Assembly: GCF_024494575.1 (NCBI RefSeq)
Contig: NZ_JANHDO010000001.1
Coordinates: forward strand, 372,001-436,000
Origin: Halorubrum salinum
GTDB lineage: Archaea > Halobacteriota > Halobacteria > Halobacteriales > Haloferacaceae
Direction: 5' to 3'
Length of the DNA: 64,000 bases
Shown: positions 16,970-26,254 of the stretch, in pieces
Position numbering within the stretch: the first letter of the stretch is position 1
How the letters are laid out: each line of letters begins with the position of its first letter
The notes under the pieces: model-generated
The model's database searches: none
What the model was told of the DNA's origin: nothing
What the model saw: only the letters and a program-made list of their open reading frames with translations
Program-made: the position numbers and the translations under genes

Positions 16970-18052
16970 ATGCTCATGACGCCGGGACCGACCGCGGTCC
17001 CCGAACCCGTCCGCGACGCGATGAGCCGCGAGCTGATCAACCCCGACGTCGACCCGGCGTTCGACGCGATCTACGCCGACCTCGTCGACCGGCTGAGTTG
17101 GGTGTACGGCGTCGCGGGCGGTTCTACCACCACCCGCGACATCGCCGTCCTCGGCGGCGAGGGCATCCTCGGCCTAGAGGCCGCGATAGCCTCGCTCGTC
17201 GAGCCCGGTACCGAGGTGTTGTGTCTCTCGAACGGGCTCTACGGCGACGGATTCGCCGACTTCGTCGAGTCGTACGGCGGCGAGGCGACGCTCGTCTCGG
17301 CGGCGTACGACGAGCCGCTTCCCCTCGACGACCTCGACGCCGTCCTCGCCGACCGCGACCGCGCGTTCGACCTCGCGACGATGGTCCACTGCGAGACGCC
17401 GACGGGAGCGCTCAACGACCTCGACCCCGTGCTCGACCGCTTGGAGGCGGCCGACGGAGCGACCCTCACCGTCGTCGACGCCGTCTCGTCGCTCGGCGGC
17501 ACGCCCGTCCCCACGGAGCGGATCGACGTCTGTCTCGGGGCCTCCCAGAAGTGTTTCAGCGCGCCGCCGGGGCTCGCCACCGCCGCGATCAGCGACCGCG
17601 CGTGGGCCGCGATGGAGGCGCGCGACCCCGACTCGCTGTACACGAACTTCCTCCCGTGGCGCGACACGTCCGAGGGGTTCCCGTACACCCACCTCACCAC
17701 GAACGTCGTCGCGCTCGACGAGGCGCTCTCGCTGCTTCTGGAGGAGGGGCTCGACGAGGCGTACGCGCGCCACGAGGCGGCCGCGACCCGCTGCCGCGAT
17801 CGCGGCGCTGCGCTTGGGCTCGACCCGTATCCCGACCCGGAGCGCAGTTCGCCCACGGTGACGGCGTTTCACGTCCCCGGACGCGCCCCGGCGCTTCAGC
17901 GCGCGCTCCGCGAGGACCACGACGTGACCGTCGCGACCGGACTCGGCGATCTCGCCGACGACACTCTGCGCATCGGTCACATGGGACACAACGCCCGGAC
18001 GGAGCGCGTCGACGAGGCGATGGACGCGCTCGCGGCGGTCCTCGACGGATAG
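16970..18052 (+). CDS. Alanine-glyoxylate aminotransferase family enzyme (PLP)
   Basis: A 360-residue class V fold-type I aminotransferase. The N-terminal M-T-P-G-P-T-A-V-P is the hallmark of serine-pyruvate/alanine-glyoxylate aminotransferases, and the PLP Lys lies in G-A-S-Q-K-C-F-S-A-P-P-G. The Asp that contacts the pyridine nitrogen is in T-V-V-D-A-V-S-S-L-G. It may work in glycine/serine interconversion; substrate specificity cannot be read. The start is ATG 16970, after a weak TATA (cttatg at about 16941); a longer frame from 16862 adds residues with no family match. It converges with arcS. Confidence 0.9.
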   Translation: MLMTPGPTAVPEPVRDAMSRELINPDVDPAFDAIYADLVDRLSWVYGVAGGSTTTRDIAVLGGEGILGLEAAIASLVEPGTEVLCLSNGLYGDGFADFVESYGGEATLVSAAYDEPLPLDDLDAVLADRDRAFDLATMVHCETPTGALNDLDPVLDRLEAADGATLTVVDAVSSLGGTPVPTERIDVCLGASQKCFSAPPGLATAAISDRAWAAMEARDPDSLYTNFLPWRDTSEGFPYTHLTTNVVALDEALSLLLEEGLDEAYARHEAAATRCRDRGAALGLDPYPDPERSSPTVTAFHVPGRAPALQRALREDHDVTVATGLGDLADDTLRIGHMGHNARTERVDEAMDALAAVLDG

Positions 18053-18088
18053 GAGAGTCGGTGCTCGGCGGGCTCGTCGGCGCGACCG

Positions 18089-19924
18089 TCAGCGCTCGTC
18101 GACGTGTCTGACCTCGCTCGCGACGCCGCGCGTCGAGTCGACCATCTCCGGGCCGGACATCTCGGCGCGGCCGACCGCGAACGCCTTCGGCCCCTCGATG
18201 ACGACCTCGTCGCCGACGCGGATCTCGTCGTCCGCGTCGACGACGCCGGGCGCGAGCACGGAGCCGTGCGGGACGAACGCGTCGATCTCGACGCGCTTCG
18301 TGGGCGCGTCGCTCGCGAGCCACCGGCGCGCGCCGGCGAGCGTGAAAGAGAGGGTGCCGTACTGGGGAACCATCGTCGCGAGCTGTTCGCCCGGTTCGCC
18401 CTCGCGGCCGGCGTCGGGGTCGTCGCCCCACACCTGGAGCTTCGGGTAGCGGCCGGTCGTGCGGATGTCGGCCGCGCCGTCTGCGCCCCGCCCGTCTCCG
18501 CTCCCGCTCGCGTCGCCGCCGAACAGCTCGTCGCCCGCACCGTCGCCGAGCAGGTAATCGGCGATCGCCCGAACGGTGTTGTGTTCGCGCTCCCGCTTGC
18601 TGTACGCGGGCTCGCCCTGGAGGGCGGCGTTCAACTCGCCGAGCGACTCGTCTCCCGTCGGGTGGTCGACGCAGGTGTACTCGAAGGAGACGTCGATCGC
18701 GGGGTCGCGCTCGACGCGCTCGCAGATCTCGCGGTAGCCGTCCTCGGGGACGTGCGCGATCACCCGCGAGTAGTCGTTGCGCGTGAGATAGCGGCGGAGA
18801 ACCTCCGCGACGAACGCGATCTCGTCTTCCGACCAGTCGCCGGTGACGACCGCGTCGTAGTGTTGTGCCGGGTAGGTCGTCTCCAACTCTTGGGGTACCA
18901 CCCCGATCGGCGAGGTCATCGAGACGGTGTGGCCGCGCCACTGTATCGCGTCGTGGAACTGGCGGTGACTCTGCGAGTCGCTGTACGGCTTGGTCGCCGA
19001 ACAGGGCACTAACACGAGCGGCTGGTCGGAAAAGCGGTTCCGGTACCGGCTCGTCACGCGGTCGGCGAACCGCTGGATCTCGACGCGGTCGAGCGTCTCC
19101 GCGCTCGCGGCCGTCACCTCCGCGTCGCGCATCAGCGGCGTCCGTTCTTCGAGGTACGACCACTGGTCGTCGAACTCGCGGAACGCCGCCGTGAGCCACT
19201 GCTCGTGGCGCGTCTGTCCCTCGATGTAATCGCGCAGACGACCCGACCGGATCCGCTCGCGGACGCGCCGAAGCTCGGCTCGCAGGGCGTTTTCGTTGTG
19301 CTCGGCACAGTCCGCACGGCCGAACGACTCGCGGGACTGCGCGCAGGCCGGACAGGCGCAGGGGAGTTCGTCGAGGTCTTCGAGGAAGTGTTCGGCGTCG
19401 CTCGTGAGGTACATCCCCTGCGTGCCCTTCGTCCGCGCGAGCGACGCGTCCACGAGGTCGACGCCGGCGTACGCGAGGAGCGCGACGTTCCGAGGGGTCG
19501 CAACGCCGGCGAGGCCGAGGGCGGTGTCGGCCGGCAGCGCCGATTTCGCGCGCACGACGGCGTCTCTGAACGCCTCGCCGTGGCCGACGAACCCGGTCGC
19601 GTCGGAGAGCAGGTACGCGTCGACGCCGATATCGCGGGCGCTCTCGCTGTCGACGACGGCCGCCGCCGGGAAGTCGACGTCGGGGTGGTCCACCGCGAAC
19701 GACTCGCGGACCTCCTCGCGGGTGCCCGCCGGGAACGCGCGGTGCGGCAAGAGGGTGAGCGCGTCGTCGTCGCCGTCGGGCACCTCGCGGTCGGCGGCCC
19801 AGAGGCTCCCCGCGTCCGTGAGGAACGGGTCCGTGAGCGCCGGCGTCGTCACCGGCTCTGCGAGGCGAAGCTCGCCGAGCCGGGCCGCGCCGTCGCGCTC
19901 GTGGACCTCGAAGTACTCGGTCAT
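18089..19924 (-). CDS. arcS: Archaeosine synthase ArcS
   Basis: Second enzyme of archaeosine (G+) formation at tRNA position 15: it acts on preQ0-modified tRNA, with lysine or a nitrogen donor, after TgtA has inserted preQ0. The 611-residue protein is full length. Residues 1-260 are TGT-like but lack a catalytic TGT Asp motif, with a Cys-rich segment C189-A-C-P-A-C194. The ArcS core motif P307-C-x3-K-P-Y-x2-S-x2-H320 is fully present. A PUA RNA-binding domain occupies about 535-611 (F-V-P-H-G-S-V-L-A-P-G-V). An acidic Gly/Ser insert lies around 470-505. The start at 19924 is the first ATG at the family N-terminus. TgtA is encoded 1.9 kb away. Confidence 0.95.
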   Translation of the reverse strand: MTEYFEVHERDGAARLGELRLAEPVTTPALTDPFLTDAGSLWAADREVPDGDDDALTLLPHRAFPAGTREEVRESFAVDHPDVDFPAAAVVDSESARDIGVDAYLLSDATGFVGHGEAFRDAVVRAKSALPADTALGLAGVATPRNVALLAYAGVDLVDASLARTKGTQGMYLTSDAEHFLEDLDELPCACPACAQSRESFGRADCAEHNENALRAELRRVRERIRSGRLRDYIEGQTRHEQWLTAAFREFDDQWSYLEERTPLMRDAEVTAASAETLDRVEIQRFADRVTSRYRNRFSDQPLVLVPCSATKPYSDSQSHRQFHDAIQWRGHTVSMTSPIGVVPQELETTYPAQHYDAVVTGDWSEDEIAFVAEVLRRYLTRNDYSRVIAHVPEDGYREICERVERDPAIDVSFEYTCVDHPTGDESLGELNAALQGEPAYSKREREHNTVRAIADYLLGDGAGDELFGGDASGSGDGRGADGAADIRTTGRYPKLQVWGDDPDAGREGEPGEQLATMVPQYGTLSFTLAGARRWLASDAPTKRVEIDAFVPHGSVLAPGVVDADDEIRVGDEVVIEGPKAFAVGRAEMSGPEMVDSTRGVASEVRHVDER

Positions 19925-20039
19925 ACGCCTCCTCGCGCGGGGACGGTCAACTCTCTTGTGTTCCCGACTTCGCCGCCCACTCTCACGTCCGATACCGACG
20001 GAGCAAACGTTATGCCGTTCACCGACTTCGCCGTGACCG

Positions 20040-21209
20040 ATGGGGAATCGGTTCGACACGCGGGAGGCGAGCGTCGATCGACTGCGAGAGCTACTGGAGG
20101 CGCTCGGGGTGACGGCCCCCGATCAGGTCGCCGAGACGCCGGAGGGCGGACCGGCCAGGGTCGCGGCCGCTCTGTTCGTCTCGCTGGCCGGGTTCGCGCT
20201 TCTCATACCGAACGTCACTCCGCTCGTGACGGGCGGAGAGCCGCCGATCGGCGTCGTCTTGTCCGTGCTCGGCACGGTGTTGTCCGTCGCGCTGATACTC
20301 GTCGGCGCGCTGTTGTACCGGAGCACGTTCACGACGCGAAACGCCGTCCGAATCGCCGTCTGGAGCCTGTTCGGGATCGTCGTTCTCGGCGGGATCATGG
20401 TCGGGATCATCCGGTATCAGGCGGCGCTCGGATCGCCGATGATCGCGCCGACGTTCACGGTCGCGAAGGTGCTCGCGATCGGCGCGGTCGCGCACGTCAT
20501 CATCGGCGTCTACGACGCTCGCCGGGTCCGCGCCCAGCAGCTCGCGAAAGAGCAGCGCAAACTCGCCGTGTTGAACCGCGTGATCAGACACAACCTCCGC
20601 AACGAGACCACCGTGCTCGGCGGACACGCCTCGATCATCGCGGAGCGCGCCGACGACCCCGACCTCCGCGAGTCCGCGGAGAAGGTCGCGGAGAGCGCGG
20701 CGACCATCGGCGGGCTCGCGGAGGACGCGAAGCGGCTGCAGGCGGCCTTCGAGCGCCGCCCGGACGCGCGCGAGCCGGTGACGGTGGCTCCGGTCTTGGA
20801 CGCCGCCGCGACGGCGGCCCGCGAGGCCGGGGCGGCGTCCGTCGAGGTCGACGGCGACGACGCGGTGGCGCTCGCCGACGACCGGCTCGCGACGGCCGTC
20901 GAGGAGCTCGCGACGAACGCGGTCGAACACGGGGCCGACACGGTGGCGCTGTCCGCCCGCGATCGGGGAGACGACGTCGAGATCCGGGTCGCCGACGACG
21001 GACCGGGGATCCACGAGGCCGAGAGTCGCGTCATCACCGGCCGCGACCCGGAGACCCAGCTCGAACACGCCAGCGGGCTCGGCCTCTGGATCGTGCGGGC
21101 CACCGCCGACGCGCTCGGCGGCTGGCTCGCGATCGAGACGACGCGGTCCGAGGACGCGGCGGACGGCGAGAGCGGGACGACCGTGACGCTCGGCGTGCCC
21201 GCGGCCTGA
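20040..21209 (+). CDS. Membrane histidine kinase with four TM helices
   Basis: A sensor kinase of 389 residues. A short soluble N-terminus (1-38) is followed by four membrane helices (about 41-60, 71-93, 103-123 and 139-157) with very short loops, so it may sense something within the membrane. The DHp domain has the haloarchaeal H-box V-L-N-R-V-I-R-H184-N-L-R-N-E, with His184 as phosphate acceptor. The ATPase domain follows with N-box E-E-L-A-T-N-A-V-E-H and G1 box V-A-D-D-G-P-G-I. The signal and the partner response regulator are unknown; no receiver gene is adjacent. It lies between the two archaeosine genes. Confidence 0.92.
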   Translation: MGNRFDTREASVDRLRELLEALGVTAPDQVAETPEGGPARVAAALFVSLAGFALLIPNVTPLVTGGEPPIGVVLSVLGTVLSVALILVGALLYRSTFTTRNAVRIAVWSLFGIVVLGGIMVGIIRYQAALGSPMIAPTFTVAKVLAIGAVAHVIIGVYDARRVRAQQLAKEQRKLAVLNRVIRHNLRNETTVLGGHASIIAERADDPDLRESAEKVAESAATIGGLAEDAKRLQAAFERRPDAREPVTVAPVLDAAATAAREAGAASVEVDGDDAVALADDRLATAVEELATNAVEHGADTVALSARDRGDDVEIRVADDGPGIHEAESRVITGRDPETQLEHASGLGLWIVRATADALGGWLAIETTRSEDAADGESGTTVTLGVPAA

Positions 21210-21309
21210 GACGCGAGCTGCGACGCGGCGTCCGCCCCGGGACCGGCACGGCGACGACGCCCCACGAGACCGCCGGAACCATTAGGCCGTTCCCGGCCGA
21301 TCCGTTCAC

Positions 21310-21759
21310 ATGGAGATCACCGGCCCGTGGGATCGGGAACGTGTCGACGAGTTCCTGACCGACGCCCGGGTGCCGGTTCGGATCGGCTGTCGAACCCCGA
21401 ATGACGCCCCGTGGATCGTCTCGCTGTGGTTCAGGTGGGACGGCGCGGTCCACTGCGCGACGAGCGCGAACGCCGACCTCGTCGACTTCCTCGCGTACGA
21501 CGACCACGTCTCGTTCGAGGTGTCGACGAACGATCCGCCGTACAAGGGCGTCAGGGGACGCGGGCGCGCGACGGTCGAGCCCGACGAGGGGAAGGACCTG
21601 CTCTCCGCCCTCCTCGTCCGGTACCTCGACGGGGTCGACAACCCGGTCGGCGACCGGCTCCTCCGCCCGGAGCGCGAAGAGGTCCGGATCCGGATCGATC
21701 CCGAGCGACTCCACACGTGGGACTACAGCGAGCGCATGGGCGGCGGGGACGACGACTGA
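21310..21759 (+). CDS. Pyridoxamine 5'-phosphate oxidase family protein, 149 aa
   Basis: A split-barrel flavin/F420-binding type protein. The segment V-R-I-G-C-R-T-P-N-D-A-P-W-I-V-S-L-W-F-R-W is the typical strand pair, and L-V-D-F-L-A-Y-D-D-H-V-S-F-E-V follows as in the family; the G-V-R-G-R-G-R-A-T-V strand and the C-terminal W-D-Y-S complete the fold. Function is unknown. It lies 100 bases after the histidine kinase and converges with tgtA (29 bases apart). It is distinct in sequence from the other protein of this superfamily at 5761-6195. Confidence 0.87.
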   Translation: MEITGPWDRERVDEFLTDARVPVRIGCRTPNDAPWIVSLWFRWDGAVHCATSANADLVDFLAYDDHVSFEVSTNDPPYKGVRGRGRATVEPDEGKDLLSALLVRYLDGVDNPVGDRLLRPEREEVRIRIDPERLHTWDYSERMGGGDDD

Positions 21760-21788
21760 CGGGGCGATGGTCCCGCCCACCTGTCGGA

Positions 21789-23270
21789 CTACCGTCCGAG
21801 CGTTCGGAGGTCCTCGGTGTCGACGCCGTCGGGAACGCGTTCGAGCGCCGCGGCACACCAGCCGTCGTGGCCGAGCGTGATCGCCGTCTCCGGGTTGGCG
21901 TCGGCGAGGCTCGCGACGCCCGCCGCGGCCGCGACCTGCGCCGCGTCGTCGACCCGATCCGGGACCTCCGCGGTGAGCGGGTACGTCTCCGAGAGCGCCC
22001 GCGGGAACGGGCCGAACGGCGGTTTCACGCGCCAGACCGCGTCGTAGTCGTGCGAGGAGGGCGCGTTCGACTCGGTGAGGAGCAACCGGTCCGGGACCGC
22101 GAGCCGCGAGAGCCGGTCGTGGTGGCGGCTGACCTCGGGGCGTCGCGCCGCCTCGTGGGAACTGTAAAAGAACGCGTCCTTCGAGACCGGATCCGTCCGC
22201 TCCAGTTCCTCGGCGTGGTCGAGCAGCGCGCGGTACCCGTCGAGCATGGCGGGGTGGCCGCGAGCGCGGCGGTCGACCAGATCGAGGAGCGTCCCCGACC
22301 GGATCGCGGCTTTCACGCGGCGGATCTCCTCGAACGTGACGTGGAGGTTGTGCTCGGCGAGCAGCCGCTCCGTCTCGCCGCCGCCGCGCTCGCGGACGTC
22401 CTCGGGCGTGTGGTCCGCACAGACCGGACACGAGCACGGGAAGTACGTCATCTCGTCTAGGTGTTCGGTCCCCGAGACGGTGAGGTACCGCCCGTCGCGG
22501 GCCATCAGCGCGTAGGCGGCCGAGTCGAACAGGTCGCAGCCGGCCGCGACCGCGAGCGCGAACATCATCGGGTGGCCCGCGCCGAACAGGTGGACCGGCG
22601 CGTCGGGTGCGAGCCCGCGTTTCGCCGCCCGGACCTGCTCGACCACGTCGGCGTACCGGTAGGCGTTCAGCAAGGGTACCATCGCGCCGACCGGAAACAC
22701 GTCGAGATCGGTCGAGGCCGCGTGTCTGCCCGCGGCCTCCCGCAGGTCCGGGAACGTCGACCCCTGCACGGGCGCGTTCACCAGCATCTCGCCGGTGTCC
22801 GCGTCCTCCGCGTCCGCGAGCGCCTGTTTCGTGGTCTCTAGCTCTCGTTCCGCGCGCTCGCGGTCGACGTCCGGCGGCGTGGGCACGTCGACGGGAGTCG
22901 CCACGTCGCTGCCGATACGGCGCTGGAAGTCGAGGATCTCCGCGGTGGTCACGTCGATGTCGCCGTACTCGGCGAGCTGGAACGACCCGGAGTCGGTCAT
23001 GATAGCGCCGTCGAACCCCAGAAAGTCGTGTAACCCTTCCTCTAGGACTCGGTCGCGGATCCGGTCCGTGCTCCGGATGATGTAGGAGTTCGTGATCAGC
23101 ATCTCCGCGCCGAACTCCTCGCGGAGCCGCCGCGGCTCGATCGTGAGCACGTTGGGGTTGACGACGGGCAGTAGCGCGGGCGTCTCGACAGTGACGTCCG
23201 CGCGCGGGACCGACAGCCGGCCGATCCGACCGGCCGCGTCGTGGTCCCGGATCTCGAAGTGATCGCGCAT
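21789..23270 (-). CDS. tgtA: tRNA-guanine(15) transglycosylase
   Basis: First archaeosine step: exchanges guanine-15 in the D-loop of tRNA for preQ0. The protein is 493 residues. The catalytic Asp is D93 in M-T-D93[10 protein letters not shown], and the second nucleophile region is in [11 protein letters not shown] zinc site C-S-C-P-V-C with a downstream His (H-N-L-H) is present. Residues about 360-493 form the C-terminal archaeal extension, shorter than in full-length TgtA, which usually carries C1-C2-PUA (about 580 residues); here PUA is not evident, as in other haloarchaea where it resides in ArcS. Start ATG 23270 is the family start. Confidence 0.95.
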   Translation of the reverse strand: MRDHFEIRDHDAAGRIGRLSVPRADVTVETPALLPVVNPNVLTIEPRRLREEFGAEMLITNSYIIRSTDRIRDRVLEEGLHDFLGFDGAIMTDSGSFQLAEYGDIDVTTAEILDFQRRIGSDVATPVDVPTPPDVDRERAERELETTKQALADAEDADTGEMLVNAPVQGSTFPDLREAAGRHAASTDLDVFPVGAMVPLLNAYRYADVVEQVRAAKRGLAPDAPVHLFGAGHPMMFALAVAAGCDLFDSAAYALMARDGRYLTVSGTEHLDEMTYFPCSCPVCADHTPEDVRERGGGETERLLAEHNLHVTFEEIRRVKAAIRSGTLLDLVDRRARGHPAMLDGYRALLDHAEELERTDPVSKDAFFYSSHEAARRPEVSRHHDRLSRLAVPDRLLLTESNAPSSHDYDAVWRVKPPFGPFPRALSETYPLTAEVPDRVDDAAQVAAAAGVASLADANPETAITLGHDGWCAAALERVPDGVDTEDLRTLGR

Positions 23271-23355
23271 ATCCGGTGTCCGCGGAGCCGAGCGGTAAGG
23301 GTTGCGTTCGGATTCGGGCCTAAGACCGCGCTGCGTCGCCCGGGTCACGCCCCGC

Positions 23356-24132
23356 TCACAGCCCCGTCGGGTGCGAGACGTACACCGTCTCCAGCCCCCA
23401 CTCCTCGGAGAGCGACTGCAACGACCGCACGCCGAACGTCTCGGTGGCGTAGTGGCCGCCGAGGAAGACCGTGAGTCCGGCCTCGCGCGCCTCGTGGTAC
23501 ACCTTCCCCTTCCCCTCGCCGACGACGAGCGCGTCCGCGCCGCGCTCCGCCGCCTCGTCGAGCCAGTCGGCACCCGACCCCGTCACGATCGCCACCCGCT
23601 CGATCTCGTCGGGGCCGAAGTCGACGACCCGCGTCGGCGCGTCCTCGTCGTCCGGCTGGCCCTCGAACGCGTCGAGCGTCTCGCGGAGCGCCGCCGTCGA
23701 CCGCGGCGTCGCGGTCTCCCCGATCGTCCCGATCGTGACCGGGCCGAGCGTGCCGAACGGCTCGCGGTCGCCGAGCCCGATCGCCTCCGCGACGCCGGCC
23801 GCGTTGCCGAGGTCCGCGTGGCCGTCGAGCGGGAGGTGTGAGACGTATAACGCGATGTCGTGCTCTGCGAGCGCCGCGATCCGGTCGTACGTCGCGCCCG
23901 TGACGCGGTCGATCCCGCCCCACGAGAGCCCGTGGTGGACGACCAAGGCGTCCGCGTCCGCCTCGGCCGCGGCCTCGATCGTCGCCGCGGCGGCGTCGAC
24001 CGCGAACGCGACGCGCTCGATCTCGGCGTCGTCCGGACCGACCTGCAGGCCGTTCGCGCTGGCGTCCACGTCGGCGTAGGCCGCGGTGTCGAGCCGGTCG
24101 TCGAGTCGCCCTGCGTACTCGGAGAGTTGCAT
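23356..24132 (-). CDS. NIF3-family dinuclear metal protein (YbgI/GTP cyclohydrolase I type 2-like)
   Basis: A 258-residue protein of the Nif3 fold, which forms a toroidal hexamer with a two-metal site. Visible ligands are the H-H of V-V-H-H-G-L-S-W, the His of S-H-L-P-L-D-G-H, and the C-terminal H-Y-A-T-E-T-F-G with conserved Glu. The segment [11 protein letters not shown] is the usual family motif. Biochemical role is not settled; some members hydrolyse GTP or nucleotides. It is separate from tgtA (85 bases) and divergent from alkA. Start ATG 24132 begins with M-Q-L-S-E-Y as in family members. Confidence 0.93.
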   Translation of the reverse strand: MQLSEYAGRLDDRLDTAAYADVDASANGLQVGPDDAEIERVAFAVDAAAATIEAAAEADADALVVHHGLSWGGIDRVTGATYDRIAALAEHDIALYVSHLPLDGHADLGNAAGVAEAIGLGDREPFGTLGPVTIGTIGETATPRSTAALRETLDAFEGQPDDEDAPTRVVDFGPDEIERVAIVTGSGADWLDEAAERGADALVVGEGKGKVYHEAREAGLTVFLGGHYATETFGVRSLQSLSEEWGLETVYVSHPTGL

Positions 24133-24205
24133 GCGCGGCGGTACGCCGCCCGCGACGTAAAGAGCCGGGAAACGTACAGGTGCGTCCGGCCCCGATCGCG
24201 GATCG

Positions 24206-24802
24206 ATGGACGACCGAATCGCGGAGACGCTGCGCGCGGACCCGACCATGGCGTCGCTCGTCGACCGGCACGGCCCGCTGACCGTGGAGCCCGCGACGGA
24301 CGAGTTCGCCCGGCTGTGCACGTCGATCGTGAACCAGCAGCTCTCGACCGCCTCGGCGACGGCCATCCACGACCGCTTTCTCGACCGACTCGACGGCGAG
24401 GTGACGCCGGAGCGCGTGCTCGCGGCCGACGAGGAACACCTCCGCGAGACCGGGCTCAGCGGCACCAAAGTCGAGTACCTGCGGTCCGCGGCGCGGGCGT
24501 TCCGCGACGACGACCGCGACCTCACGCGCGAGGGGTTCGCGGACGCGACCGACGACGAGGTCGTCGAGGCGCTCACCGCGGTCCGCGGGATCGGCGAGTG
24601 GACCGCGCGGATGTACCTGATATTCGCGCTCGGCCGTGAGGACGTGCTGCCGCTCGGCGATCTCGCGGTGCGCAAGGGGATCGGGCGGGTGTACGCCGAC
24701 GGCGACGACCTCGACCGCACGGCGATGCGCGAGATCGCCGAGACGTGGCGGCCCTACCGGAGCTACGGAACGCGGTACATCTGGGCCGAGTACGAGTCGT
24801 GA
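24206..24802 (+). CDS. alkA: DNA-3-methyladenine glycosylase II (AlkA-like)
   Basis: Base-excision repair enzyme that removes alkylated purines. The 198-residue protein is an HhH-GPD domain. The helix-hairpin-helix is A125-V-R-G-I-G-E-W-T-A134, the catalytic Asp is D152 in L-P-L-G-D-L-A-V-R-K-G, and I-V-N-Q-Q-L-S-T is the N-terminal substrate-pocket helix. No Fe-S cluster Cys is present, unlike MutY/Nth proteins. The bacterial AlkA N-terminal domain is missing, as is usual in archaea. Divergent from the NIF3 gene; monocistronic. Confidence 0.93.
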   Translation: MDDRIAETLRADPTMASLVDRHGPLTVEPATDEFARLCTSIVNQQLSTASATAIHDRFLDRLDGEVTPERVLAADEEHLRETGLSGTKVEYLRSAARAFRDDDRDLTREGFADATDDEVVEALTAVRGIGEWTARMYLIFALGREDVLPLGDLAVRKGIGRVYADGDDLDRTAMREIAETWRPYRSYGTRYIWAEYES

Positions 24803-25017
24803 GGGCGGGCCGGGTGACGATCCGCCCGCGACGCCGACCGAAATAATACCCATACGTTATCGGTGGCTCTCCGTCCGGTATGTGGATATAGTATTGTACA
24901 AAAATCCCAAAACCATTATCACCGCGCGTCCGCTACGGTCGGGTGTATGACCGAATCCGACCCGGTACAGCCGTGTGGCGTCGCCGTCTTCGCGGGGCCC
25001 GCGGCGGAGGGGAGTCG

Positions 25018-25176
25018 ATGACGGGAACCGAACTGCTCCCCGGCGCGTCGCCGTCGGTGGCGGCGCTCGCCGTCATCGCCGTCGTCCTCGCCGAGGCCGC
25101 GCTCTTGTACGCCGGATACGGTTTCCTCGAAGACAGGCTCGGACCGACGCTGTTCGACCGGCTCAGGCGGATATAG
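25018..25176 (+). CDS. DUF7512-like single-pass membrane microprotein, 52 aa
   Basis: A short protein with one transmembrane helix (about residues 14-34) flanked by T-G-T-E-L-L-P-G-A-S-P-S before and L-E-D-R-L-G-P-T-L-F-D-R-L-R-R-I after. From memory it resembles haloarchaeal DUF7512, commonly next to TauE/SafE exporters. The start is ATG 25018; a GTG at 24943 in frame would add 25 basic residues that do not look membrane-targeted. It ends (TAG) directly before the ATG of the exporter at 25177, so the two are co-transcribed. An overlapping 24-codon frame precedes it (see findings). A subunit or regulator role for the exporter is an inference. Confidence 0.68.
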   Translation: MTGTELLPGASPSVAALAVIAVVLAEAALLYAGYGFLEDRLGPTLFDRLRRI

Positions 25177-26217
25177 ATGTTCGGACTGCTCGGGTTGAGC
25201 CCCGGCCTGTTCGGCCTCTTCGTCGTCTTCGGCTTCATGGTCGGCGTGTTCTTCGGCTTCTTCGGGATGGGCGGCTCGTTCCTCGTCACGCCCGCGCTCC
25301 TCATCCTCGGATACCCGGCACCGGTCGCCATCGGCAGTTCGATGACGTTCGTCTTCGGGACCGCCGTGATCGCGACGCTGAAACACCACGACGCCGGACA
25401 GGTGGACTACCGGCTCGGCGGGCTGATGTTCGTCGGGATCACCGTCGGCATCGAACTCGGCAGCCGACTGGTGTTCGGACTGGAGGTGCTCGGGATCGCC
25501 GAGGCCGTCGTCGGGGCCGCGTACGTCGTCCTGCTCGCCGCCATCGGTGCCCTGTTCACCCGGAGCGCGATGGCCGACGAGGAAGACGACGGCGCTGGCG
25601 ACGGACGCGAGCGCGCCACCGAAAGTGACGGGTCCGAGCGCGACGACGTCCCCGCGATCGCAAAGCGGATCCAGTCGTACGAGATCCCGCCGATGATGAC
25701 GCTTTCCGACGGGAGCCGGGCCTCGCTGTGGACGATCTCGGGCGTGGGCGGCGGCGTCGGTCTGGTGTCCGGGTTCCTCGGCGTCGGCGGCGGCTTCGTC
25801 CGGATGCCGGCGATCTACTACGTCGTCGGGACCTCGCTCGCCGCGGCCGTCGGCACCAGCCTGTTCGGCGGGCTGATGTCCGGCGCGGTCGGCGCGTTCA
25901 CGTACGGCCGGGCGGGCGTGATCGACCTCGGCGTCGTCACCGCGCTCCTACTCGGCAGCGCGCTCGGTGCCCGGATCGGCTCGGGCGCGACCGCCTACGT
26001 GGACGAGGACGACGTGACGATCTACTTCGGCGTCATGCTGCTCCTCGCCAGCCTCGCGGTCGCGCTCGGCGAGGCGGCGACGTGGCTCTCGATGCCGGTC
26101 TTCGACCGGATCAGCTTCGTGCTCCTCGTCGGATCCGCGCTGTTCGTCTGCGCCGTGATACTCTACCACGGCGTGCTCGCCGTGCGCGACGAGCGGCGGT
26201 CCGCCCCGTCGGCGTAA
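25177..26217 (+). CDS. TauE/SafE family sulfite/anion exporter
   Basis: A 346-residue membrane protein with eight or more helices and two repeated halves. Each half opens with a Gly-rich helix: G-F-F-G-M-G-G-S-F-L near residue 30 and S-G-F-L-G-V-G-G-G-F-V near residue 200, which is the family signature. A hydrophilic acidic loop of about 50 residues (about 130-180) separates the halves. The family exports sulfite, sulfoacetate or related anions. It follows the DUF7512-like gene directly. No other gene nearby points to sulfite metabolism, so substrate is inferred from family only. Confidence 0.92.
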   Translation: MFGLLGLSPGLFGLFVVFGFMVGVFFGFFGMGGSFLVTPALLILGYPAPVAIGSSMTFVFGTAVIATLKHHDAGQVDYRLGGLMFVGITVGIELGSRLVFGLEVLGIAEAVVGAAYVVLLAAIGALFTRSAMADEEDDGAGDGRERATESDGSERDDVPAIAKRIQSYEIPPMMTLSDGSRASLWTISGVGGGVGLVSGFLGVGGGFVRMPAIYYVVGTSLAAAVGTSLFGGLMSGAVGAFTYGRAGVIDLGVVTALLLGSALGARIGSGATAYVDEDDVTIYFGVMLLLASLAVALGEAATWLSMPVFDRISFVLLVGSALFVCAVILYHGVLAVRDERRSAPSA

Positions 26218-26254
26218 CGCCGAGACACGCCTTCCTCGGCCGGTGCGAGCGGCG

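Noticed and set aside
19205-21358. A 717-codon open frame on the plus strand
   Set aside because: It runs across the start of arcS and over the histidine kinase in another frame; the content is a shadow with long Arg-rich runs.
24803-24942. Riboswitch or structured leader before the exporter
   Set aside because: The AT-rich stretch has only a 5-bp inverted repeat; it looks like a promoter region, not a folded RNA.
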